A stretch of 64,000 bases of DNA from contig CAVQBE010000019.1 of assembly GCA_963710675.1 (NCBI GenBank), forward strand, positions 151,612 to 215,611, written 5' to 3'. A program made the translations under genes and the position numbers. The notes beneath the pieces are model-generated. The model was not told the DNA's origin. It did not search any database and was given only the letters and a program-made list of their open reading frames with translations. How positions within the stretch are numbered: the stretch's first letter is position 1; each line of letters starts with the position of its first letter. This stretch comes from JACCZX01 sp963710675 (GTDB lineage Bacteria > Pseudomonadota > Gammaproteobacteria > Burkholderiales > Burkholderiaceae_F). This document shows, in pieces, positions 46,455-55,695 of the stretch.

Positions 46455-48365
46455 ATGAGCAACGGAGAGGGAAAGATACGGCCGCGGCATCGCGATGCGC
46501 TTCTGACGCAGCATTTGCACGCGCTGCTGGGTGACGCCGCCCCGCTAGCGCTTCCATTCCTGCAACAGCATCTGCAGTGGATCGAACTGACCGGTGGCGA
46601 AGTCCTGATGGAGCAGGGCGCGCCCGGCGACTCCGCCTATCTTTGCATCAGCGGGCGATTGCGCGTTTACGTCCGTGCCGAGGACGGCTCGCAACGAATG
46701 GTGCGCGAGATGGCGCGTGGCGAAGTCATCGGCGAGATGAGTCTCTACACCGGCGAGCCGAGATCCGCCACAGTAGTCGCATTGCGCAATTCGGTGCTGG
46801 TGAAACTGGATAAGCTGCACTTCGAACAGTTGATCACGCTTAGCCCGAAGTTATCGACGACATTTACACGGCAGATCATCCGCCGCCTGCAGACCGAACA
46901 TCAACGTCTGCCGGTTGCGGCGCCTGTGACGGTCGGGCTGCTGCCGATCACGAACGGAATTGCGCTCGATGAGTTCGCGCAGCGATTGGCTCAGCAATTG
47001 AAACGCTATGGGCGCGTATGCGTGATTGGCACTTCAGAGATCGATCGCATGCTCGAGGCGCCTGGCATTTCGCTGGACGCCGATGCACGGGCGGAGCGGA
47101 GCATCGCACTGGCACTCGATGCGATCGAAGCGGAGCACGACTTCGTGCTGTTGCAGGCGGATTCGAGTGCCAGTGCGTGGACGCGGCGTTGTATCAGTCA
47201 CAGCGACGAGCTTCTGTTGATCGCTGACGCCGCGCAGCCGCCGGCGGTACATATGGTCGAACAGACCTGCCTCGCAGAACGTCCGGCGCGCAGCGACGCG
47301 GCTGAGATCCTCGTCTTGTTGCATCCCGCAGAGCTAACGACGCCAAAGGCGACGCGCCAGTGGCTTGCGCGACGCGCAGTTACCGGGCATGTCCACGTCC
47401 GCCTGAGCCTGGAGCGCGACGTTGCGCGTATGGCGCGCCTGCTTGCGCGCAAAGCGGTCGGTCTGGTATTCGCCGGTGGTGGTGCGCGCGGCTTCGCTCA
47501 CCTTGGTGTGTGGCGCGCGTTGAAGGAGCACGGTGTGGAGATCGACTGCGTCGGCGGCACCAGCATTGGTGCTGTGTTGGCCGCGTTGGTCGCCGCCGAT
47601 CCGCCCGTTGAAAACGCTATCAACATCTCGCGCAAGGCATTCAGTACCAATCCGACCGGCGATTTCAACTGGTTACCGTTGCTTTCGCTGATCAAGGGAC
47701 GACGCGTGCGAGCTGCGATTGAGCGATCCATCTCCGAGCTCGTCGGTGCTTCGATCGCTGTCGAAGATTTATGGAAAACATACTTTTGCATCGCGACCAA
47801 TTACTCGCAGGCGCGTGAGCACCGCATTGTCAGTGGTGATCTCGCGCGGGCACTGTTGGCGAGCATCGCGATTCCGGGAGCACTGCCGCCGGTCGTGCAC
47901 GACGGCGACCTGCTGTGCGACGGCGGCACTTTCAACAATTTTCCCGTTGATGTGATGCGCGACATGCGCGGCGTCGGCACGGTGCTTGGTGTTGACCTTG
48001 GCGCGCGCAATCCGCGCCGTCTCGAGTTCGACGAAATGCCCGGCGCGTGGCAGCTATTACTCGATCGGATGCGACCGCGCAGTAAACGGCGCTACCGCGT
48101 GCCGTCGTTGATGGCGTACCTGCTGAACGTGACCATCCTGTACAGCACATCGCGCCAGCAACAGTTGCGTCAGCTGACTGATCTGTACTTCAGTCCACCG
48201 CTGCAAAGGGTGGGATTGCTTCAGTGGTCACGCTTTGACCAAATCGTAAAACAAGGGTACGACCACGCGACCGAAGTGCTGACCGGGCTGAGCGATGCGC
48301 AGCGTTCCGCGCTTGGGTTGACATTGCCGAGCGCCGAGCATGCGCCGAGTGGCACCAACGCCTAA
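46455..48365 (+). CDS. Patatin-like phospholipase with cyclic-nucleotide-binding domain
   Basis: A 636-residue protein of the bacterial neuropathy-target-esterase-like family. The N-terminal CNB domain (about 40-155) has an intact phosphate-binding cassette IGEMSLYTGEPRSATV. A middle domain of about 170 residues with a P-loop-like ATPase fold but no Walker motif follows. The patatin domain (about 330-520) has the oxyanion GGGARGFAHLG, nucleophile GGTSIGAVLAA and catalytic Asp DGGTFNNFPVD. It probably hydrolyses phospholipids or lysophospholipids at the membrane face. ATG 46455 follows GGAG. It likely shares a transcript with the SulP gene. Confidence 0.9.
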   Translation: MSNGEGKIRPRHRDALLTQHLHALLGDAAPLALPFLQQHLQWIELTGGEVLMEQGAPGDSAYLCISGRLRVYVRAEDGSQRMVREMARGEVIGEMSLYTGEPRSATVVALRNSVLVKLDKLHFEQLITLSPKLSTTFTRQIIRRLQTEHQRLPVAAPVTVGLLPITNGIALDEFAQRLAQQLKRYGRVCVIGTSEIDRMLEAPGISLDADARAERSIALALDAIEAEHDFVLLQADSSASAWTRRCISHSDELLLIADAAQPPAVHMVEQTCLAERPARSDAAEILVLLHPAELTTPKATRQWLARRAVTGHVHVRLSLERDVARMARLLARKAVGLVFAGGGARGFAHLGVWRALKEHGVEIDCVGGTSIGAVLAALVAADPPVENAINISRKAFSTNPTGDFNWLPLLSLIKGRRVRAAIERSISELVGASIAVEDLWKTYFCIATNYSQAREHRIVSGDLARALLASIAIPGALPPVVHDGDLLCDGGTFNNFPVDVMRDMRGVGTVLGVDLGARNPRRLEFDEMPGAWQLLLDRMRPRSKRRYRVPSLMAYLLNVTILYSTSRQQQLRQLTDLYFSPPLQRVGLLQWSRFDQIVKQGYDHATEVLTGLSDAQRSALGLTLPSAEHAPSGTNA

Positions 48366-48368
48366 TCT

Positions 48369-49778
48369 TTAGACGCGAACGACTTTCCCTGGATTCAAAA
48401 TGTCCAGTGGGTCGAACGAGCGCTTGATGCGTGCCATGAGTTCGAGCGCATCGTCGCCGTGTTCCTCGCGCAGAAAATCCATCTTGTGCATGCCGACACC
48501 GTGCTCGCCGGTGCAGGTACCGTCCATGGACAGCGCGCGCGTGACGATCAGCTTGTTCAAGCGCTCAGCCTCCGCGAGTTCTTCGGGTTTCGATGTGTCG
48601 GCCAGAATCGCACAGTGAAAGTTCCCGTCGCCGACGTGGCCAAGAATCGGCGCTGGCAAAAAGGACTGCTCGGTGTCTCTAACGGCGCCGGCGATGCACT
48701 CCGCGAGGCGCGAGATGGGCACGCACACGTCCGTAGTGAAGCTGCGGCATCCCGGCTTCAGCTGCAGACACGCGAAGTACGCGTTGTGTCGGGCTTCCCA
48801 GAGCCGCGTCCTGTCTTCCGGGCGCGTCGCCCATTCGAAAGCCGCAGCACCGTGTTCGCGCGCAATTTCCTCGACCATCGTCGCCTGCTCGGCGACGCTT
48901 GCCGCAGAGCCGTGAAATTCGAACAGCAGCAACGGCATTTCCGGCAGTCCGAGCTTGTCGCGCGCGTTGACCGCCTTCACGGTCAGCGCGTCAAGTAGCT
49001 CGCAGCGCGCGATCGGAATTCCCATCTGAATCGTTGCGATCGTCGTTCGCACCGCGTCTTCGACGGTTGGAAACGAACACGACGCAGCGGAAACCGCCTC
49101 GGGCTGCGGGTAGATCCGCACTGTGACTTCAGTAATCACCCCAAGCGTGCCTTCGCTGCCGACGAAAAGGCGCGTCAGGTCGTAGCCTGCGCTCGACTTC
49201 TTGGCCCGCCGGGCGGTGCGAATGACCTTCGCTTCGCCGGTGACGACGGTTAGTGCGACCACGTTCTCGCGCATCGTGCCGTACCGAACGGCGTTGGTGC
49301 CCGACGCACCGGTCGCACTCATGCCGCCTATCGTCGCGTCGGCGCCGGGATCGATCGGAAAAAAGAAACCCGTGTCGCGAATCTCCTGATTCAGCTGCTT
49401 GCGCGTCACGCCCGCCTGCACGGTCACCGTCAGGTCTTCGGGGTTGATTGCGAGCACCTTGTTCATCTGCGAAAGGTCCACGCTGACACCGCCCTGCAGT
49501 GCGAGCAGATGGCCTTCGAGCGATGTGCCGACGCCATAGGGAATCAGCGGCACGCGATGCCGCGAGCACAGACGCATCAGCGCAACGACCTCTTCGGTCG
49601 AGTGGGCGAAAACGACAGCGTCCGGTGGCATCGGTGGATACGGCGATTCGTCACGCCCATGGTGCTCGCGCACCGACTCGGCGATGGACAGACGTGCACC
49701 GAAAATCGCCTGCAGGCCGTCCATGAATTCGGCGGGCAATGGCTTGCGCAACACATGCGGGGATAAAGGCGCATTCAT
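48369..49778 (-). CDS. FAD-binding D-lactate dehydrogenase-like oxidoreductase
   Basis: Flavoprotein of the VAO/GlcD superfamily, closest in architecture to cytochrome-linked D-lactate dehydrogenases. From ATG 49778 it has 469 residues. The FAD-binding segment is PLIPYGVGTSLEGHLLA followed by GADATIGGMSATGASGTNA, and the C-terminal signatures are LGHVGDGNFHCAIL and CTGEHGVGMHKMDF. Unlike glcD it stands without E and F subunits, so the electron acceptor is probably cytochrome c or quinone. It converges on the patatin gene (3 bases between stops) and is divergent from the adenosyltransferase gene. Confidence 0.85.
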   Translation of the reverse strand: MNAPLSPHVLRKPLPAEFMDGLQAIFGARLSIAESVREHHGRDESPYPPMPPDAVVFAHSTEEVVALMRLCSRHRVPLIPYGVGTSLEGHLLALQGGVSVDLSQMNKVLAINPEDLTVTVQAGVTRKQLNQEIRDTGFFFPIDPGADATIGGMSATGASGTNAVRYGTMRENVVALTVVTGEAKVIRTARRAKKSSAGYDLTRLFVGSEGTLGVITEVTVRIYPQPEAVSAASCSFPTVEDAVRTTIATIQMGIPIARCELLDALTVKAVNARDKLGLPEMPLLLFEFHGSAASVAEQATMVEEIAREHGAAAFEWATRPEDRTRLWEARHNAYFACLQLKPGCRSFTTDVCVPISRLAECIAGAVRDTEQSFLPAPILGHVGDGNFHCAILADTSKPEELAEAERLNKLIVTRALSMDGTCTGEHGVGMHKMDFLREEHGDDALELMARIKRSFDPLDILNPGKVVRV

Positions 49779-49812
49779 AATGGCGTCCTTTGTCTGGCTA
49801 CGGGGCCATTCT

Positions 49813-50364
49813 ATGGGCAACCGACTCTCGCAGATTGCAACCCGCACCGGTGACGATGGCACCACCGGACTCGGCGACGGCACGCGCGTCACCAAGGATC
49901 ATCTTCGAGTGGCGGCGATGGGCGATGTTGATGAACTCAACTCGAGCATTGGTGTACTGCTGACCGCGGAACTTTCGGATTCAATTCGCAGCGATCTGGC
50001 CGCGATCCAGAACGATCTTTTCGATCTCGGCGGCGAGCTTGCCATTCCGGGTTACTCGATGATCAGCGACAAACAGGTGGCTCGGCTCGATGCGCGGCTG
50101 GCGCATTACAACGCAGATCTTCCGCGACTGGCCGAATTCATTCTGCCGGGAGGTTCGCCGGCGGCGGCGCTCGCGCACGTGTGTCGTACGGTCTGTCGGC
50201 GCGCTGAACGCGCGCTGGTCGCGCTCGGCAAGCATGAGACGATCAACGATGGGCCGCGCCATTATCTGAATCGACTCTCCGATCTGCTGTTTGTGCTTGC
50301 GCGTGTGTTGAATCGGGAGGCGGGCGGCACCGACGTTCAGTGGCAGCAACGCAAGAATCAATAG
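49813..50364 (+). CDS. PduO-type corrinoid adenosyltransferase
   Basis: ATP:cob(I)alamin adenosyltransferase making adenosylcobalamin. The 183 residues from ATG 49813 show the N-terminal ATP-binding TRTGDDGTTGLGDGTRV, then MGDVDELNSSIGV, and the C-terminal FILPGGSPAAALAHVCRTVCRRAER and YLNRLSDLLFVLARVLNRE. All family landmarks are in place. No cobalamin biosynthesis or B12-dependent mutase gene is seen here. The M3 peptidase follows after eight bases. Confidence 0.92.
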   Translation: MGNRLSQIATRTGDDGTTGLGDGTRVTKDHLRVAAMGDVDELNSSIGVLLTAELSDSIRSDLAAIQNDLFDLGGELAIPGYSMISDKQVARLDARLAHYNADLPRLAEFILPGGSPAAALAHVCRTVCRRAERALVALGKHETINDGPRHYLNRLSDLLFVLARVLNREAGGTDVQWQQRKNQ

Positions 50365-50372
50365 CGAATCCG

Positions 50373-52367
50373 ATGATGAACATCAGAATTCTCGGCGCAA
50401 TTGTCGGCGCCCTTGTGGTCGGAACCGCGAGCGCTGCTCCAAAGCGCCCGTTGATACCGCTGTATGACGAAGCGACGATTGCCGCCCGCTGCGACAGCGA
50501 GCTCGCAAAGGCGCATGCAACCAAAAAGGCGATTGAGGCGAAAAAGGGTAACGACGTCTTTGCCGACTGGAACCGACTATCGATTCAGTATGCCGACTTT
50601 GCGTACCCGGTTTACCTGCTGCAAAACGTCGCGCCCGACAAGGCGACGCGCGACGCTGCGCAGAGGTGTCTGGAAAAACTCTTGCCGTTCGAGACGGAAT
50701 TGGCGCAAAGCGAGCCGTTGTATCGCCGCGTGCTAGCGGTCACGCCGAAGGATGCGATAGATCAGACGTTCAAGCAGGATCTGATCGAAAAGTTTGAAGA
50801 CGGTGGAGCGACGCTTCCGCCCGACAAGCGCAAACGGGCGAAGGAGATCGCCGATGAGATCGAGCGCCTCGACTTGCAGTTCGGCAAGAACGTCAACGAA
50901 GATCCGACGACGGTCGTACTGACGCCGGCGGAAGCCGCAGGAATGCCAGACGCCTGGCTTGCGGCGCGAAAGCGCGATGCAAGCGGCAATCTGGTGCTCG
51001 GTCTCGACTCGCCGACGGTCGTGCCGTTCTTGCAGAACGCGACCAGCGAAGCGGCGCGGCGCAAAGTGTGGATGGCGAAGAACCGCGAGGGTGGCGAGCA
51101 AAATCTCGCGCTGCTTGATAGAACGTTAAAGCTGCGCTACGAGCTCGCGCAGTTGCACGGCATGCCCGACTATGCAACGTACGCGCTAAAGCGTCGCATG
51201 GCGCAGACACCTGCGGCGGTAAACGAATTCTTAGCCAAGGTGCAGGCGGCAGTCGACGAGGTCGAGGCGCGCGAGCTTGCAGAGTTGCGCGCCGACAAGG
51301 CAAAGTTCACCGGCACCGACCCGGCTGCGCCGCTGTTTCATCGCTGGGACCTCACGTTCCATCAGGAGCGTGTGCGCCAAGCCCGCTTCAAGATTGATCA
51401 GGAAGCATTGCGCGCGTACTTCCCGACGGATAAGAGCATTCAGTTTGCAATAAAGCTGACCGAGCGGCTGTATGGCGTGATGTTTGTCGAGCGCAAGGTG
51501 CCCACATGGCATGAGGACGTGCGCTACTTCGACGTATTCGACCAAGCGCCTGCGAAAAGTAATCCCACCAGGCCGGGCGCGTTCGTGGGCGGCGTGTATC
51601 TCGATCTGTATCCGCGCGACGGCAAGTACAACCATGCGGCCGCTTTTCCCGTCCGAGCCGGATCGACGCTCGCGCACCGCACGCCGATCTCCGTACTGGT
51701 GACTAATTTCAATCGCAAGGGATTGAACCACGACGAGCTCGAAACGCTGTTGCACGAATTCGGCCACGTGTTACACGGGGTTTTATCGAAGACGCGTTAC
51801 GCCGATCAAAGCGGCACTTCGGTCAAGCGCGACTTTGTCGAAGCCCCGTCGCAGATGTTCGAGGAGTGGGGGCGGCGCGAGGACGCTCTAAAACTGTTTG
51901 CGGAGCTCTGCCCCGAGTGTCCGCGCTTGACAGGCGCACAGATCGAACAGCTCGATGCGGCGCGCAAGTATGGGCAGGGCATTCGCTTCTCGCGACAGCG
52001 CCAGTACGCGGCTTTCGACATGAAGCTGCACACGGGGGTGCCGCCTGCCGCGATGCCGACCTGGGCCGAAATCGAAAGCAAGACGCGGCTTGGCCACGTT
52101 GAAGGGTCGATGTTGCCGGCGAGCTTTGCCCATCTGATGGGCGGGTATGCCGCGGGCTACTACGGTTACATGTGGTCGCAAGTGCTTGCGCTCGACATGC
52201 TGTCAGCGTTCGAGGGCAAGCTGATGAATGCCGATGTCGGACGTCGTTATCGCCAGACGATCCTCGCGTCAGGCGGACAGCGCCCGCCGCAGGCGCTGGT
52301 TGAAGCGTTTTTAGGGCGCAAGCCAAGCAGCGACGCGTTCTATGCAGAGATCACGGGCCGCCGATGA
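50373..52367 (+). CDS. Exported M3-family oligopeptidase
   Basis: Zinc metallopeptidase of the thimet oligopeptidase family. The 664 residues begin with a signal peptide (ILGAIVGALVVGTASA, cleavage before APKR), so it should act in the periplasm, unlike cytoplasmic OpdA/PrlC. The zinc site is HEFGH (461-465) in LLHEFGHVLHGVLS, and the third ligand Glu lies in FVEAPSQMFEEW. The C-terminal HLMGGYAAGYYGYMWSQ is the substrate-pocket signature. ATG 50376 just after 50373 is an alternative. Confidence 0.92.
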   Translation: MMNIRILGAIVGALVVGTASAAPKRPLIPLYDEATIAARCDSELAKAHATKKAIEAKKGNDVFADWNRLSIQYADFAYPVYLLQNVAPDKATRDAAQRCLEKLLPFETELAQSEPLYRRVLAVTPKDAIDQTFKQDLIEKFEDGGATLPPDKRKRAKEIADEIERLDLQFGKNVNEDPTTVVLTPAEAAGMPDAWLAARKRDASGNLVLGLDSPTVVPFLQNATSEAARRKVWMAKNREGGEQNLALLDRTLKLRYELAQLHGMPDYATYALKRRMAQTPAAVNEFLAKVQAAVDEVEARELAELRADKAKFTGTDPAAPLFHRWDLTFHQERVRQARFKIDQEALRAYFPTDKSIQFAIKLTERLYGVMFVERKVPTWHEDVRYFDVFDQAPAKSNPTRPGAFVGGVYLDLYPRDGKYNHAAAFPVRAGSTLAHRTPISVLVTNFNRKGLNHDELETLLHEFGHVLHGVLSKTRYADQSGTSVKRDFVEAPSQMFEEWGRREDALKLFAELCPECPRLTGAQIEQLDAARKYGQGIRFSRQRQYAAFDMKLHTGVPPAAMPTWAEIESKTRLGHVEGSMLPASFAHLMGGYAAGYYGYMWSQVLALDMLSAFEGKLMNADVGRRYRQTILASGGQRPPQALVEAFLGRKPSSDAFYAEITGRR

Positions 52368-52376
52368 GCGCAAGAC

Positions 52377-53130
52377 ATGAAGCAGCTCGCAGGCAAAGTT
52401 GCGATCGTCACGGGTGCGGCCAGCGGATTCGGTGAAGGGATCGCGCGCGCCTACGTCGGGCAGGGTGCGCGCGTTGTTATCGCCGATCTGGACCGCAGCA
52501 AAGGCGAAGGTGTCGCAAGCCAGCTCGGTTCCGCCGCGATCGTTCGTGACGTGTGACGTTTCACTGCGGCCCGATATTGATGCGCTGGTGCGAACGTGCG
52601 TCGACCGATTCGGTGCGCCGGATATCGTCGTCAACAACGCGGGCACGACGCACACCAACATGCCACTGCTCGATGTAGACGAAGCGACATTCGACAAAGT
52701 GTTCGCCGTCAACGTCAAATCGATCTATCACATGGTGCTCGCGGTCGTGCCTTTGATGCGCAAGCGCAAAAGTGGCGTAATCCTGAATGTCGGTTCGACG
52801 GCGGGTATTCGTCCGCGGCCAGGCCTGACCTGGTACAACGCCAGCAAGGGTGCGGTGAATCTGCTGTCGAAGTCGCTTGCAGTCGAACTCGGGCCCGATC
52901 GAATTCGAGTCAACGCGATCTGTCCGGTGATCGGCGAGACCGGCCTGCTCGAGCAATTCATGGGCATGCCCGATACGCCGGAAAATCGAGCGAAGTTTCT
53001 GGCGACCATTCCGCTCGGCCGGATGTGTCGGCCTTCGGATGTTGCGGCGGCGGCTGTGTATTTGGCCAGCGACGCTGCGGAATTTATTTCGGGCGTCGAG
53101 TTTCCGGTCGACGGAGCGCGCACCGCTTGA
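52377..53130 (+). CDS. Short-chain dehydrogenase/reductase, one frameshift
   Basis: NAD(P)-dependent classical SDR. From ATG 52377 it reads MKQLAGKVAIVTGAASGFGEG with the TGxxxGxG cofactor site, then stops at a TGA at 52553. One extra base near 52544 accounts for it: the next frame continues VTCDVSLRPDIDALV, IVVNNAGTTHTN, the catalytic YNASK and the C-terminal ISGVEFPVDGARTA. The total of about 250 residues is right for the family. The substrate is unknown. It ends two bases before the convergent RHH gene. Confidence 0.87.
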
Positions 53131-53132
53131 GT

Positions 53133-53315
53133 CTATGCGGTGCGAGATTTCTTCGATGCTTTGGGTCGAATGCCGCGCCGCTCGAGCGCCTCGCGCAGCA
53201 TGAATTCAATCTGCGCGTTGACCGAGCGCAGATCGGTTGACGCTAATCGCTCGAGCTCCGCCCACAAAGCCGGGTCGACCCGCAACAGGAACGCCTTTTT
53301 CTCCGTGCTCGTCAC
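53133..53315 (-). CDS. Arc-like ribbon-helix-helix protein
   Basis: A 60-residue putative DNA-binding protein. KKAFLLRVDPALWAELERLA followed by RSVNAQIEFMLREALERRG matches the beta-strand/helix/helix pattern of Arc/MetJ repressors; RSVNAQIEFMLREAL is the typical second helix. I use GTG 53315, just after the small membrane-protein gene; the frame is open to an ATG at 53393 overlapping that gene. Arc-like proteins bind palindromic operators as dimers; the palindrome at 54425 upstream of this operon is an obvious candidate target. This could also be an antitoxin, but no toxin gene lies next to it. Confidence 0.65.
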   Translation of the reverse strand: MTSTEKKAFLLRVDPALWAELERLASTDLRSVNAQIEFMLREALERRGIRPKASKKSRTA

Positions 53316-53337
53316 TCTTGGAACGCTTGGCTTGCGG

Positions 53338-53514
53338 TTAGCGGCCCGGTGGCTTGCGCTGGCGTATCCAAAGCAGCGTGCCGACGGTTTCAAGAGCGAT
53401 GCCGACGCCGATCACCGCAAGCGCAGACGTGAAATCAAGCCTGCCAAGCCCAAGCAGCATCGCTCCGATGATGATCAGCAGCGTTCCGGGAATCCACAGC
53501 ACCAGCGCATTCAT
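53338..53514 (-). CDS. Small two-helix membrane protein
   Basis: An intact 58-codon frame beginning MNALVLWIPGTLLIIIGAML. It contains two hydrophobic segments (about 3-21 and 30-50) separated by GLGRLDFTS, and a basic tail ending RQRKPPGR, which suggests the C-terminus is cytoplasmic. It lies 11 bases behind the SPFH gene and 22 bases before the RHH gene on the same strand. A role as a small partner of the SPFH protein is inference from position only. Confidence 0.6.
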   Translation of the reverse strand: MNALVLWIPGTLLIIIGAMLLGLGRLDFTSALAVIGVGIALETVGTLLWIRQRKPPGR

Positions 53515-53525
53515 CGCCGCGTCGC

Positions 53526-54411
53526 TTATTGATACAGCGTGCCGGTGTTGATCACCGGCTGCGTATCGTTCTCGGAGCAGAGCACCACCAGCAGGTTCGA
53601 CACCATCGCGGCCCTGCGCTCGGAATCGAGGTCGACGATGCCGCGCTCGGACAACCCTTTGAGCGCCATCTCGACCATGCTGACCGCGCCGTGCACGATC
53701 TTGCTGCGCGCGGCGATGATCGCCTCGGCCTGTTGCCGTCGCAGCATCACCTGCGCGATCTCGGGCGCATAAGCAAGGTGAGTGAGCTTCGCGTCCTCGA
53801 CCACGATGCCGGCAGGCTCCAGCCGGTCCGCCAGCTCGCGAATCAGCGCAGCGGTGACCTTCGATTGGCTAGCGCGCAAAGTCGGCTCGTCCGAGCCCTC
53901 GTGTTCGCCTTCGTCATAGGCATAGCTCGATGCCAGATAACGCACCGACGTTTCGGCCTGCACGCGCACATACTCGTCGTAATCCTCGACATCGAACACG
54001 GCCTGCGCAGTGTTGCGCACTCTCCAAACGATCGCGGCAGCGATCTCGATCGGGTTGCCGCGCTTGTCGTTGACCTTAAGCCGCTCGCCGTTCAGGTTGT
54101 GCGCACGCAAGCTGATCTTCTGCTTCTTGTAGAACGGATTGGCCCAGCGCAGCCCCTCGGAACGGTCGGTTCCGACATACTCGCCGAACAGCAGCAGGAT
54201 CGCGGCTTCGTTCGGCTGCAGCATGTACAGCCCTGCAAGCACACAGCGCGCCCAGCAGAATCAGCGCCACGCCTAAAGCGAGCGATACCAGCCCCATCGG
54301 CCGTACGACCAGGAAAATGCCGGCCAGCACGAAGGCGATGCCGATCGCAGCCCACACATAGCCGCTTCCGCTCGTCCTTTCGATCTCTTTCGTGATCGGC
54401 GCGTTCTGCAT
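53526..54411 (-). CDS. SPFH/band-7 membrane protein, one frameshift
   Basis: Stomatin/prohibitin-type membrane scaffold protein of about 295 residues. The N-terminus has two hydrophobic stretches (AAIGIAFVLAGIFLVV and a second up to LYMLQPNEAAIL). The SPFH domain contains LLLFGEYVGTDRSEGLRWANP, VWRVRNTAQAVFDVEDYDEYV and the helical EIAQVMLRRQQAEAIIAARSKIV. One extra base at about 54240 separates the N-terminal helices from the rest. ATG 54411 is preceded by GGAGGAAGG. First gene of a three-gene unit behind a 24-bp palindrome. Confidence 0.85.
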
Positions 54412-54424
54412 GCCCTTCCTCCGT

Positions 54425-54448
54425 TATCAAAGTGATATCACTTTGATA
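54425..54448. promoter_or_regulatory. Perfect 24-bp palindromic operator candidate
   Basis: Half-site TATCAAAGTGAT is followed immediately by its exact reverse complement ATCACTTTGATA. It begins 14 bases upstream of the SPFH start codon, just before the ribosome-binding site, and overlaps the candidate -10 hexamer. A perfect 12+12 inverted repeat without spacer in a GC-rich genome is unlikely by chance. The ribbon-helix-helix protein of the same operon is the natural candidate ligand. Confidence 0.7.
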
Positions 54449-54469
54449 GAAGAGGACGCGGATTGTCAA
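54443..54469 (-). promoter_or_regulatory. Candidate promoter of the SPFH operon
   Basis: On the minus strand a perfect -35 TTGACA (54469-54464) is followed at 15 bp by TATCAA (54448-54443). The spacing is short and the -10 is only 4 of 6, but the box lies within the palindrome, the arrangement expected of a repressed promoter. Confidence 0.4.
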
Positions 54470-54577
54470 GTCAACCGGACGGACGGTCGGCGCTGCCGCG
54501 GCAGGAAACTACCGAGTGCACGCCGCCTGCTGTCGTCGGCCGCGCAGCCAGCCGCAGGTGGCGAATTGGTCGTCTAG

Positions 54578-55672
54578 CTAGTGGCTGGCCTTGGCGGCGC
54601 GTCTGTCGCGCACTGCCTTCGCCAGCGAATCAAGCACGCCGACGGTGTCATCCCATCCGATGCAGGCATCGGTGATCGACTGCCCGTAACTGAGCGGCTT
54701 GCCGGCGACCAGGTCCTGCCGGCCTGAAAGCAGGTGGCTTTCGATCATCACGCCGATGATGCGCGACTCGCCCGCCGCCAGTTGTTGTCCGATGCTGTCG
54801 CACACCTTGATCTGGTTGGCGTGATCCTTCTGACTGTTCGCGTGGCTGGCGTCGATCATCAATCGCTCGGGCAGGCCGGAGGCGCGTAATTCTGCGCACG
54901 CAGATGCGACGCTCGCGGCATCGAAGTTGGGCTTTTTCCCGCCGCGCAAGATGATGTGGCAGTCGTCGTTGCCCTTGGTCGACACGATCGCTGAATGGCC
55001 GCCCTTGGTCACCGAAAGAAAATGATGCGGCTGTTGCGCGGCCTTGATCGCGTCGGTCGCGATCTTGATGTTGCCGTCGGTGCCGTTCTTGAACCCGACC
55101 GGACACGACAGGCCCGATGCGAGCTCGCGATGCACCTGGCTTTCGGTCGTGCGTGCGCCGATCGCGCCCCACGACACAAAATCCGCGATGTACTGCGGCG
55201 TGATCATGTCGAGAAATTCGCTGCCGGCGGGCATGCCGGCGACGTTGATGCCCATTAGCAGCTCACGCGCCACGCGCAGTCCGTGGTTGATGCGAAAGCT
55301 GCCATCAAGGTCGGGATCGTTGATCAGTCCTTTCCAGCCCACCGTCGTGCGCGGCTTTTCGAAGTAGACGCGCATCACGATTTCGAGCTCCGATTTCAAC
55401 CGCTCGCGCTCGGCCTGCAACCGGCGCGCATAGTCGAGCGCCGCTTGCGGATCATGGATCGAGCAGGGGCCGATGACGACCACGATGCGGTCGTCCTCGC
55501 CGTGCAGGATGCGGTGGATTGACTCGCGCGCTTCGAACACCGTCAACGATGTTTTTTCGTCGCACGGATACTCGCGCAACAGGTGCGAGGGCGGCGCAAG
55601 CTCCTTGATTTCCTTGATCCGCAGGTCATCGGTCATGTAGCGCATTGCTCGGGCCTCTATAGATCCGTCCAT
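54578..55672 (-). CDS. aroG: 3-deoxy-D-arabino-heptulosonate-7-phosphate (DAHP) synthase, class I
   Basis: First enzyme of the shikimate pathway, condensing phosphoenolpyruvate and erythrose 4-phosphate. The 364 residues from ATG 55672 have VVVIGPCSIHDPQAALDYA, MRVYFEKPRTTVGWKGLINDP, SCPVGFKNGTDGNIKIATDA, CHIILRGGKKPN and MIDASHANSQKDH, all as in E. coli AroG/AroF/AroH. The effector cannot be told with certainty from sequence; the Phe-rich leader peptide upstream points to phenylalanine. An attenuator hairpin lies 24 bases before the start codon. Confidence 0.93.
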   Translation of the reverse strand: MDGSIEARAMRYMTDDLRIKEIKELAPPSHLLREYPCDEKTSLTVFEARESIHRILHGEDDRIVVVIGPCSIHDPQAALDYARRLQAERERLKSELEIVMRVYFEKPRTTVGWKGLINDPDLDGSFRINHGLRVARELLMGINVAGMPAGSEFLDMITPQYIADFVSWGAIGARTTESQVHRELASGLSCPVGFKNGTDGNIKIATDAIKAAQQPHHFLSVTKGGHSAIVSTKGNDDCHIILRGGKKPNFDAASVASACAELRASGLPERLMIDASHANSQKDHANQIKVCDSIGQQLAAGESRIIGVMIESHLLSGRQDLVAGKPLSYGQSITDACIGWDDTVGVLDSLAKAVRDRRAAKASH

Positions 55673-55695
55673 CGTGCTTCTCTGGGTATCGCTGC

